Source: Methylococcaceae bacterium (GTDB lineage: Bacteria > Pseudomonadota > Gammaproteobacteria > Methylococcales > Methylomonadaceae). From it: a DNA stretch of 6,887 nucleotides. The DNA is taken from NCBI GenBank assembly GCA_030618325.1, contig JAUXDP010000169.1, positions 1-6,887 on the forward strand, given 5' to 3'. Positions 1 through 5,144 of the stretch are shown here, one piece after another; position 1 is the stretch's first letter, and each line of letters opens with the position of its first letter. The position numbers and the translations under genes were made by a program. Under the pieces are notes generated by a model that searched no databases, had not been told where the DNA came from, and saw only the letters and a program-made list of their open reading frames with translations.

Positions 1-176
1 TTGGCCTTGGCAAGTGCTTGATATGAATGAGCTGCTTGTTTATGCTGACCTTTTTCAGAAAAAGACTCGGCCTCAAATGTTTCATTCAGGTACTTATGGC
101 GTTTGGCAAAGTCAGTCGCGCAACCAGAAAGTAAAAACAAGAAAAAACAAGTAAAAAATAAATAATGGCGGTTCAT
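1..176 (-). CDS. lpoA: Probable LpoA-type outer-membrane lipoprotein, N-terminal part (runs off the left edge)
   Basis: The reading frame starts with ATG at 176 and stays open for 58 codons to the window edge. The product begins MNRHYLFFTCFFLFLLSGC, a short basic start, a hydrophobic run and an LSGC lipobox, so Cys19 should be lipidated after signal peptidase II cleavage. The following residues are rich in Ala, Lys, Glu and Gln (for example HKQAAHSYQALAKA), which fits the start of a helical TPR-like repeat domain. LpoA is the outer-membrane lipoprotein that activates penicillin-binding protein 1A during peptidoglycan synthesis, and its gene is divergent from rsmI in E. coli and relatives. The name rests on lipobox, helical start and that neighbourhood; the diagnostic C-terminal domain is outside the window. 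Only 44 bp separate the two divergent start codons, so their promoters must overlap or lie inside the genes. The ribosome site is weak, with AGG about 10 bases upstream of the ATG. Confidence 0.7.
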   Translation of the reverse strand, partial: MNRHYLFFTCFFLFLLSGCATDFAKRHKYLNETFEAESFSEKGQHKQAAHSYQALAKA

Positions 177-220
177 GAACGGACTAGCCTATTGATTAAA
201 TTTAGAGAACAGAATATCAG

Positions 221-1072
221 ATGTCCGGTAGATTATACGTTGTTGCAACGCCTATAGGCAATTTAGCAGATTTTACTTATAGAGCGGTTGAAATTTTGAA
301 ACAGGTTGACCTGATTGCAGCCGAAGACACACGGCATGTAAAAATGTTATTACAGCACTACGCCATTAATAATAAGTTGGTTTCGTTGCATCAACACAAT
401 GAAGAAAATGCAGCACCTGGTTTAATTGAGAAAATAAAAAATGGGTTAAACATAGCTCTAGTTTCTGATGCTGGGACCCCTTTATTAAGTGACCCAGGGA
501 TGCCTCTGGTTAAATTGGCTAAGCAGCAAGGGATAGAGGTCTCGCCAATTCCAGGTGCTTGTGCATTGATTGCAGCATTATCAGTGTCAGGGTTACCTGT
601 CACACGATTTACCTTTGAAGGGTTTTTGCCTAGAACCTCGTCAGCCAGAAAGACATTCTTTAGTAAAAAGAAAAGTGAAACGGCCACATGGGTATTTTAT
701 GAATCCAGCCATCGAATTTTAGCCTCACTTGAAGACTTGCTAGAAATTTTATCGGGAAATCGAAGAATCGTTTTAGCGAGAGAATTAACCAAAATATATG
801 AAACGGTGGTAAATGACACTTTGGATAATGTGCTGGATCAGGTTAGAAACAATGGCAATATGCAGAAAGGTGAGTTTGTGGTGCTTGTTGAAGGTGCGGT
901 AGTTGAAAAGAATGTGTCTGAAATTAGTGAAGAACAGAAACGTGTTTTACTGGTTTTGTTAAAAGAATGTTCGATTAAAACAGCGGTGTCAATGGCGGTT
1001 GAAATAACTGGGGCTAGGAAAAAGGTGCTGTATCAGGCTGCGCTGGAGATGAAAGGGAGCGATAATGAGTAA
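221..1072 (+). CDS. rsmI: 16S rRNA 2'-O-ribose methyltransferase RsmI (C1402)
   Basis: RsmI transfers a methyl group from S-adenosylmethionine to the ribose of C1402 in 16S rRNA, next to the decoding site. At 283 residues it has the usual family length. Visible motifs in order: LYVVATPIGNLAD (residues 5-17), AAEDTRH (33-39), VSDAGTPLLSDPG (81-93), the PGACALIAALSVSGLP segment (111-126), FEGFLPR (132-138), FYESSHRI (159-166) and LARELTKIYE (185-194). These are the tetrapyrrole-methylase-fold motifs of RsmI. The start at 221 places the first motif five residues in, as usual; no strong Shine-Dalgarno is visible. The gene is divergent from the probable lpoA. Its last 39 codons occur again, frameshifted, at 3566-3687, so the present 3' end may have been supplied by an inserted island. 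The protein itself looks complete and functional. Confidence 0.97.
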   Translation: MSGRLYVVATPIGNLADFTYRAVEILKQVDLIAAEDTRHVKMLLQHYAINNKLVSLHQHNEENAAPGLIEKIKNGLNIALVSDAGTPLLSDPGMPLVKLAKQQGIEVSPIPGACALIAALSVSGLPVTRFTFEGFLPRTSSARKTFFSKKKSETATWVFYESSHRILASLEDLLEILSGNRRIVLARELTKIYETVVNDTLDNVLDQVRNNGNMQKGEFVVLVEGAVVEKNVSEISEEQKRVLLVLLKECSIKTAVSMAVEITGARKKVLYQAALEMKGSDNE

Positions 1073-1075
1073 ATT
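952..1075 (+). repeat. Direct repeat, left copy (3' end of intact rsmI)
   Basis: This stretch, which covers codons 245-283 and the stop of rsmI plus three bases, is repeated in the same orientation at 3566-3690. By hand alignment there are 13 substitutions and two small indels over about 120 bases. Homology stops abruptly on both sides: the two copies differ right after TAAATT and just before GGTTTTGTT. This is the in-frame, functional member of the pair and would be the att-like left boundary of the block at 1076-3565. Confidence 0.85.
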
Positions 1076-1109
1076 GATGGTAATCAAGTTAATCTTTGAT
1101 AGTGAAATC

Positions 1110-1155
1110 ACTCCTTGCTCACTGAAAATTAGGAATGAAGCGAGTAATTTTTTTT
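1110..1155 (+). terminator. Weak candidate intrinsic terminator after rsmI
   Basis: ACTCCTTGC (1110-1118) can pair with GAAGCGAGT (1137-1145) with seven of nine positions joined, one of them a G-U pair, over an 18-base loop. Eight Ts follow at 1148-1155. It lies 37 bases past the rsmI stop in the right orientation. The stem is interrupted and the loop long, so it may be a poor terminator or chance. Confidence 0.3.
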
Positions 1156-1253
1156 GAGTGCGGTAACTTGTTCATATCAACCGGCAAAGGGAACCTATTT
1201 TCTTTCGTACTCAAAATCCGCTTTCACCACTATTTTATAGCACCGAGAGTTCA

Positions 1254-1301
1254 TCAATAAGCACTTTTGTTGCCTGTCACGACCCGACTCCATTTAGCCA
1301 T
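1254..1301 (-). other. Very short open frame (15 codons) behind a perfect Shine-Dalgarno
   Basis: On the minus strand AGGAGG (1308-1313) stands six bases before an ATG at 1301. The frame reads MAKWSRVVTGNKSAY and then stops with TGA. Such a good ribosome site before so short a frame is either a real micro-peptide, the start of a gene broken by a frameshift, or chance. Other minus-strand frames continue to the left for 19 and about 34 codons, which would fit a decayed gene. No family is recognised. Confidence 0.25.
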
Positions 1302-1451
1302 AAAAGTCCTCCTGTAAGAAAGGAAAGTGCGTTAAAAATTCTATCCATCTATGGTCGGTGAGGAGTTAAAAGGGTTGCTGGATGGTCGTTTTACCATAAG
1401 TATTAATGCTAATGGTGTTAAACTGAATCAATCGACACCGTAGATTAAGCT

Positions 1452-1967
1452 ATGCAGAAAATTTTAATGGTAACCATTTTAGTATTTATAACGATGAATA
1501 CGAATGCAGAAAATAACCGCAAGCAAATAGCTCTTGCTGCAGTTGAACAATTTTTTAATATCAAAAAACAGAAATTAGAATTTGAAGGAGTTTTTGTAGA
1601 AACTGATCCGGATTATGGCCAGGTCTGTAAAATTAATGTTGATTTATCACAGGTCGGTGACGAATATCTGACTGTTAAAGGTAAATATTCGCCCGTTGGA
1701 ACTATTGGTGACGGAATTTATTTTGATGAGGAAGGAAGAACCTTTGAGCAAATAGAATTGAACAAGGATTCATTAATTCTGACTCAACAACTTACTGACA
1801 GCTTTTCCAGCGGAATGAAAACAACAGTGCTACTTAGCAAGAAAGATAATGTCCTGAAATTGACACTCTATCAACAGACCAGTTTTCTGTTTTTTTCTCA
1901 AACAGTTGAAAAAAAATGTATCGTTAAAAATTACAAAAATACCACGAGCTTGTCACATAAGGAGTAG
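1452..1967 (+). CDS. Exported small protein of unknown function
   Basis: The 171-residue product starts MQKILMVTILVFITMNTNA, a type I signal peptide with likely cleavage after Ala19, so the mature protein of about 152 residues should be periplasmic or secreted. I do not recognise the family. The mature part alternates polar and hydrophobic residues as in a beta-rich domain. It has exactly two cysteines, Cys59 (in GQVCKIN) and Cys156 (in EKKCIVK), well placed for one disulfide. Stretches such as DLSQVGDEYLTVKGKYS and GDGIYFDEEGR look like strands and turns. The C-terminus is polar (SLSHKE). No good Shine-Dalgarno precedes the ATG at 1452; the next in-frame Met is codon 6 and would shorten the signal peptide. 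The gene lies alone between the gene-poor stretch and the palindrome at 1974-2144, inside the block bracketed by rsmI 3' ends, so it is probably accessory. Its codons look unforced and the frame is clean, so I take it as real. Confidence 0.75.
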   Translation: MQKILMVTILVFITMNTNAENNRKQIALAAVEQFFNIKKQKLEFEGVFVETDPDYGQVCKINVDLSQVGDEYLTVKGKYSPVGTIGDGIYFDEEGRTFEQIELNKDSLILTQQLTDSFSSGMKTTVLLSKKDNVLKLTLYQQTSFLFFSQTVEKKCIVKNYKNTTSLSHKE

Positions 1968-1973
1968 ACTTAT

Positions 1974-2144
1974 TTAACCTAGAAAGATCAGTTGGGCGCG
2001 GATTTATAGTGCAAGTCATTGGTTTTACAGTGCTTTGAAAAAATCTTAACCTCACCCTTAGGTTAGATGGAAATTTTTTTGAAGTGCTGTGGAATCAATG
2101 ACTTGTGCTAGAAACCGCGATCCAACTGATTTTTCTAGGTTTAA
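1974..2144 (+). repeat. Long near-perfect palindrome (MITE-like element or structured RNA)
   Basis: Left arm 1974-2045 and right arm 2070-2144 are inverted copies joined by an inner hairpin: TAACCT (2047-2052), loop CACCCTT, AGGTTA (2060-2065). The outer ends read TTAACCTAG and CTAGGTTTAA. By hand alignment of about 72 arm positions, about 13 differ, and 11 of those are G-U pairs in a plus-strand RNA; two or three single-base bulges remain. The left arm is itself flanked by the same TTAACCT motif. The element starts 7 bases after the stop of the exported protein gene and ends about 20 bases before the ribosome site of the hydrolase gene. It carries no open frame. Size and layout fit a non-autonomous transposable element of the MITE kind, but no clear target-site duplication is visible. 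A bidirectional stem of this length could also stop or stabilise transcripts. Confidence 0.85.
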
Positions 2145-2162
2145 GGAATCATTAACTTCAAA

Positions 2163-2170
2163 GAGGAGGT
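2163..2170 (+). promoter_or_regulatory. Strong ribosome binding site of the hydrolase gene
   Basis: GAGGAGGT ends four bases before the ATG at 2175, the strongest Shine-Dalgarno among the plus-strand genes of the window. It lies outside the palindrome, so the stem need not hide it. Confidence 0.85.
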
Positions 2171-2174
2171 TACT

Positions 2175-2975
2175 ATGCCTGTTGACCCGAGAAAACCCAG
2201 AATTGTTTTAGTTATTCATGGTGTCCAAGTCGGGGATGATGAAGAGCAGAATCAACATAAGACGATAAAAGACCTTTTATTAAACAGATTGGGCAATATT
2301 CCGCTGCAATTTGATACTGATATTTATCGCTACGAAAACATCAATGATGAAGCACAAAAAAAATACCGAAAATTAATTAAATTAATTGTGCCCACAGCGG
2401 TAGGAGAGTTTCTTCCAATTAACGTTTTAGAATTAATTGGAGATGTTGTGACAGCAAGGGATGATACCAGTACTGCCGCACAAATCCGAGCTGGATTTAA
2501 AGAGAAAATTTTGCAAATTTTCGAAAATGGAAACCCTTGCTACATCGTTGCTCATAGTTTAGGAACAATTTATGCCTTTGATGTCATCAATGAATTAATA
2601 GCAGATGATCGATTTTTCAATAGAAACTCACGTTTAAATTGGCCCGTACAGGGGTTTGTTACCCTGGGATCTCCTTTAGGCATTTCTATGTTTAAGAAAT
2701 CACGTAAAAAAGTTACTCCTTTAGGGGATGGAACTAAATGGCTGCGCTGGCTAAATTATTGGGATAGAAATGATCCCGTTGTTTCGGGAAGGATATTTGG
2801 CAAAACAGTGCGCGGATATGAAATCGCAGAAAAATATTTAAACGGGGCAACACAGCAGGGCTGGGTAATACGAGACCTTCCAGTTGATACCGGCAAAACC
2901 TGGTTGCTTGCACACGTCGCCTATTGGGGAAACCCGATGGTGGGTGATGGACTGGTAGATTTGGTAACCAATTAA
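2175..2975 (+). CDS. Alpha/beta-hydrolase fold serine hydrolase (lipase/esterase-like)
   Basis: The 266-residue protein has no signal peptide and should be made in the cytoplasm. It opens with strand IVLVIHG (residues 10-16), where the HG turn usually helps form the oxyanion hole. The nucleophile elbow is YIVAHSLGT (123-131), an A-H-S-L-G variant of GxSxG with Ser128. FVTLGSPLGI (161-170) follows, as in lipases. Asp200 in WDRNDPVVSG and His247 in LLAHVAYWG are the likely other triad members. Reaction class: hydrolysis of an ester or lipid bond; the substrate is unknown. Residues 56-110 form a polar, probably helical insertion or lid. The lipoprotein gene starts 10 bp downstream with its ribosome site overlapping this stop codon, so the two are almost surely cotranscribed. 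A cytosolic lipase-like enzyme followed by a lipoprotein resembles type VI secretion lipase effector/immunity pairs, but no secretion gene, VgrG or PAAR is present here. A housekeeping or defence-related esterase is equally possible. Confidence 0.85.
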   Translation: MPVDPRKPRIVLVIHGVQVGDDEEQNQHKTIKDLLLNRLGNIPLQFDTDIYRYENINDEAQKKYRKLIKLIVPTAVGEFLPINVLELIGDVVTARDDTSTAAQIRAGFKEKILQIFENGNPCYIVAHSLGTIYAFDVINELIADDRFFNRNSRLNWPVQGFVTLGSPLGISMFKKSRKKVTPLGDGTKWLRWLNYWDRNDPVVSGRIFGKTVRGYEIAEKYLNGATQQGWVIRDLPVDTGKTWLLAHVAYWGNPMVGDGLVDLVTN

Positions 2976-2985
2976 GGAGCGGACT

Positions 2986-3528
2986 ATGAATAAACTGTAT
3001 TTCGTATTTTTATTAACGCTTAGCCAGACATTCGTTCAGGGCTGTACCAATACACTTTATCAAGGTGAAATTGATGCAATGAACTCCCAGGATCAGGAAC
3101 GTAAAGTAGTTTTTTACTGGACAAAAACCGAGAAACTAATCGGCAAGGATAAAGCAGGCCCTGCAATCTTAATGACAGAATGCAGCACACGCCGTTTGAC
3201 CTTTGTGGAAAAGGAAAATGGCATCTTTTTTTTCGGCACACCCGGTTTGGACAACCTGGCTGATCAAACACCCATAACCTCACAAGATCAACCCTGTGGC
3301 AAAATAGTCAATGAACAGAAATTTAATGACATCCAATCAGGTACTATTAATCTAGAAATTCATTGTATGGCAAACATCGATGAATTTTCTGTCACTTCCG
3401 AGGCTACTTTGCCAGCCTATATTAAAGCACGAAACGAACCGTATAGATTCGAAATTGAGTCATTGAGCAACTGGAGTTTTTTGGGTGAAATACAAGATGC
3501 TCCCTCCCCTCCAGCGTGTAGAAACTAG
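2986..3528 (+). CDS. Lipoprotein of unknown function, coupled to the hydrolase
   Basis: The 180-residue product starts with MNK and a hydrophobic run (residues 4-17) that ends in VQGC; Cys20 is the likely lipidation site. Gln at -2 of the lipobox is less common but tolerated. Four further cysteines (66, 104, 127, 178) could form two disulfides, which fits a periplasmic location. Gly, Asn and polar residues follow Cys20 with no Asp at +2, so in a typical gammaproteobacterium it would go to the outer membrane. I do not recognise the family; the body looks beta-rich (for example RKVVFYWTKTEK and GIFFFGTPG). AAGGAG at 2974-2979 overlaps the stop of the hydrolase gene and stands six bases before this ATG, so translation is likely coupled. 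The neighbourhood suggests that it anchors, folds (as a foldase for the lipase) or neutralises the hydrolase. Its size, without the long helical extension of lipase foldases, makes the foldase idea weak. Confidence 0.8.
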   Translation: MNKLYFVFLLTLSQTFVQGCTNTLYQGEIDAMNSQDQERKVVFYWTKTEKLIGKDKAGPAILMTECSTRRLTFVEKENGIFFFGTPGLDNLADQTPITSQDQPCGKIVNEQKFNDIQSGTINLEIHCMANIDEFSVTSEATLPAYIKARNEPYRFEIESLSNWSFLGEIQDAPSPPACRN

Positions 3529-3565
3529 AGTTCCTGTAATATCAATTCCTCCGACCCCATTGATC

Positions 3566-3687
3566 GGTTTTGTTGAAAGAATGTTCGATTAAAAAGCGGT
3601 TGCAATGGGGCGGTTGAAATAACAGGAGCTAGGAAAAAAGTATTGTATCAGGCAGCGTTGGAGATAAAAGGGAGTGATAATAAGTAA
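3566..3687 (+). pseudogene. Displaced rsmI 3'-end remnant (right direct repeat)
   Basis: This copy corresponds to rsmI codons 245-283 and the stop. It would read VLLKECSIK, then after repair AVAMAVEITGARKKVLYQAA, LEIKGSDNK, stop. One base is missing at the Thr codon near 3595 and two Gs are extra near 3607-3610, so it is not translatable as a unit, and it has no 5' part. Of 13 substitutions against the intact gene, 10 are synonymous (for example CTG/TTG twice, GTG/GTA, AGC/AGT, GCT/GCA) and three change a residue (Ser to Ala, Met to Ile, Glu to Lys). It marks the right boundary of the block that begins after the intact rsmI and was probably the original chromosomal tail of the gene. Confidence 0.85.
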
Positions 3688-3863
3688 ATTAACTGTAGCC
3701 GCTCGTATTTGATCTCAATCAATTTTTACATTGAAAGACCGTTGTCGACCCTCAGGAGACATTAGGAAGTATCTTCTAAAACATATATTGCTCATCACCC
3801 TATTGCCAACATATATGCGAACCTCTTGCTATCTAAAAGGTGAATAATAAAAGCTTAATTATT

Positions 3864-3882
3864 TTATGTATGTTTTACATAA
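3864..3882. promoter_or_regulatory. Inverted repeat, candidate operator
   Basis: TTATGTA and TACATAA are exact inverted repeats around TGTTT. The spacing suits a dimeric regulator, and it lies about 66 bases upstream of the TATAAT box. In A+T-rich DNA a 7-bp repeat can arise by chance. Confidence 0.3.
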
Positions 3883-3947
3883 TGAACTTCTTGGAATTAA
3901 AAAATCAGAGTTTTTATCAATAACCAATAAATTTACCGTGTTTTCGA

Positions 3948-3961
3948 TATAATTGTATTAT
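3948..3961 (+). promoter_or_regulatory. Candidate -10 box overlapped by an inverted repeat
   Basis: TATAAT at 3948-3953 is an exact sigma-70 -10 hexamer. ATAAT-TGT-ATTAT (3949-3961) is a perfect 5-3-5 inverted repeat lying on top of it, where a bound repressor would block RNA polymerase. No good -35 hexamer stands 16-18 bases upstream (the bases there read near CAATAA). The repeat only loosely resembles Fur half-sites. Confidence 0.4.
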
Positions 3962-4057
3962 TAACAAGCACTGTGAGGTGCCAAAAAACTCAACAAACAG
4001 TCAACTTCGCATTTCATTTATTACGGCTCATATGCCCTGGAAAACCGGAATATAGCA

Positions 4058-4831
4058 TTGATAGACAATCAGCCCAGAACGAAAAATCTTGAGCAGCACA
4101 AGCTACTCCACACTCCTCAAGCTATATCTTCAAGGCTGGATCATGGTTTTAGCTATAGCTATCTCCGAGATTTCATTTATGGTGCAATAGATGGAACTGT
4201 CACGACATTCGCTGTTGTTGCAGGAGTAACGGGCGCACATTTACAAATTAGCGTGGTTATTATTCTAGGATTAGCAAATTTATTTGCGGATGGATTCAGT
4301 ATGGCTATAAGCAATTATCTAGGAACCCGAGCAGATGAACAATTGCACCATAAGATCCGGCTACAGGAATATGAACATATTCAAATTTTTCCGGAAGGAG
4401 AGAAAGAAGAGATTAGACAGATATTTTCTCGGAAAGGATTTACTGATGGAGAACTGGAACATGCAGTTTCCGTGATTACGTCAGATGTTGAACGTTGGGT
4501 TAACACAATGCTTCAAGAAGAGCATGGTATACCACTTAAAAGTCCAAAGCCGTTGAAAGCTGCCTTAGTTACATTTAGTGCATTTGTGTTGGTCGGTTCC
4601 TTGCCATTACTACCTTTTTTATGGAACTGGTTGACTGGTTTTCTTATTTTGGAACCCTTTCAATGGAGCGCTTCGGGTGCTGCATTCGCTTTTTTTGCAG
4701 TTGGCTCACTGAAGGGGCGCTACGTGGAACAAAAATGGTACAGGTCTGGAACTGAAACTTTATTGATGGGTGGTAGTGCCGCAGCTTTGGCATATTGGGT
4801 AGGGCTGATGCTAAGAAACCTAGTGGTATAG
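4058..4831 (+). CDS. VIT1/CCC1-family iron/manganese transporter
   Basis: This 257-residue inner-membrane protein belongs to the vacuolar iron transporter family, which moves Fe(II) or Mn(II) out of the cytoplasm, probably in exchange for protons. The family signature is clear: YLRDFIYGAIDGTVTTFAVV (residues 35-54) with Asp45 in the first membrane helix, then GLANLFADGFSMAISNYLG (71-89) with Met82 in the second. Residues 95-160 form the cytoplasmic metal-binding segment, rich in Glu (Glu104, 106, 113, 115, 117, 118, 154, 155) and with Met151. Three more membrane helices follow (about 167-187, 193-218, 235-255), giving the five of the family. There is no N-terminal ferritin-like domain. The start is TTG at 4058, the best candidate in the frame: no ATG precedes it back to a stop at 3974, and CCGGAA (4045-4050) gives a modest ribosome site. 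It stands alone and converges with the minus-strand operon. Its upstream repeats suggest metal control, which is inference. Confidence 0.93.
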   Translation: MIDNQPRTKNLEQHKLLHTPQAISSRLDHGFSYSYLRDFIYGAIDGTVTTFAVVAGVTGAHLQISVVIILGLANLFADGFSMAISNYLGTRADEQLHHKIRLQEYEHIQIFPEGEKEEIRQIFSRKGFTDGELEHAVSVITSDVERWVNTMLQEEHGIPLKSPKPLKAALVTFSAFVLVGSLPLLPFLWNWLTGFLILEPFQWSASGAAFAFFAVGSLKGRYVEQKWYRSGTETLLMGGSAAALAYWVGLMLRNLVV

Positions 4832-5144
4832 TAAAGATGATTTTATTTGTAAAAAATACCGCTTTCCTTTCTTCCATGGATAAATTATTAATCTCTGACG
4901 AAGGTCCGTTCTTGACTGCCAAGCGCCCATCATGACTATCAATTTAGAAGAAAGTTAAAGCATATTTCATAGGTCGCTTCACAACCCACTGCGGTCGGTC
5001 AAGATTACCCTTTATAGAGAAATAACATCGCCATAAGCAGGGATTTTACGAATTACAGCGTAGCAAAATGTCCTTGTTTATTGACCTTGTTAGGCTACCT
5101 TGTTCGTGTGGGTTCATTGTCATAGCAGATATTTGATGGTTTTA
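4832..5144. other. Gap between convergent genes, nothing supported
   Basis: This stretch separates the transporter gene from the end of the minus-strand operon. I see no strong terminator on either strand, only an A/T stem just after the transporter stop (ATTTT near 4842 with AAAAAT near 4853). A 19-codon plus-strand frame (4876-4935) and a 33-codon minus-strand open tail ending at 4944 exist but have no ribosome site or recognisable family. Confidence 0.5.

Larger units (their letters stand above)
1073..1451. other. Gene-poor stretch downstream of rsmI
   Basis: No convincing gene fills these 379 bases, and the RNase P RNA that follows rsmI in some gammaproteobacteria is not recognisable here. 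Contents seen: a 5-2-5 palindrome AGTGA-AA-TCACT at 1101-1112, a weak terminator-like stem with an eight-T run ending at 1155, a minus-strand ATG behind a perfect AGGAGG (15-codon frame, 1254-1301), and an open plus-strand stretch of 30 codons from 1351 with no ribosome site. Several short open frames on the minus strand, interrupted by stops, may be remnants of a decayed gene, but I cannot name one. Confidence 0.5.
3691..4057 (+). promoter_or_regulatory. A+T-rich upstream region of the VIT-family transporter gene
   Basis: No gene is visible in these 367 bases. They hold a nine-base direct repeat AACATATAT (3780-3788 and 3808-3816), a 7-5-7 inverted repeat at 3864-3882, and a consensus TATAAT at 3948-3953 embedded in a 5-3-5 inverted repeat. 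A seven-codon frame (ATG at 4032) ends three bases before the TTG start of the transporter; I do not count it as a gene. The leader between the -10 box and the start would be about 98 bases. Confidence 0.55.

Noticed and set aside
391..687. 98-codon open frame on the minus strand inside rsmI
   Set aside because: It lies wholly antisense to a clear core gene and its product has no domain, so it is a shadow frame.
1073..1451. RNase P RNA (rnpB), expected after rsmI in some gammaproteobacteria
   Set aside because: The conserved rnpB core sequences, such as the AGGAAAGTCCGGGCT-like segment, are absent; an AGGAAAGTGCG at 1320-1330 is only a short partial match.
1972..2068. Integron attC site: ATTTAAC (1972-1978) and GTTAGAT (2062-2068) fit the RYYYAAC and GTTRRRY boxes just after a gene
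   Set aside because: The boxes use only half of a larger palindrome that continues to 2144, its outer right end (GTTTAAG) does not fit the box, and no integrase or cassette array is seen.
3020..3283. 87-codon open frame on the minus strand inside the lipoprotein gene
   Set aside because: Antisense to a frame with signal peptide, lipobox and ribosome site; the product is Arg/Ser/Cys-rich with no recognisable features.
3780..3816. Nine-base direct repeat AACATATAT
   Set aside because: A simple A/T-rich motif that can recur by chance in such DNA; recorded only within the upstream region.
4644..4922. 92-codon open frame on the minus strand over the transporter 3' end
   Set aside because: Mostly antisense to the last membrane helices of the transporter, with no ribosome site or domain.
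4876..4935. 19-codon plus-strand frame MDKLLISDEGPFLTAKRPS
   Set aside because: No ribosome site and no recognised family; too short to call without conservation.
4944..5042. Minus-strand open tail of about 33 codons ending DRPQWVVKRPMKYALTFF
   Set aside because: It has protein-like composition and could be a gene remnant, but there is no start, ribosome site or recognised family.
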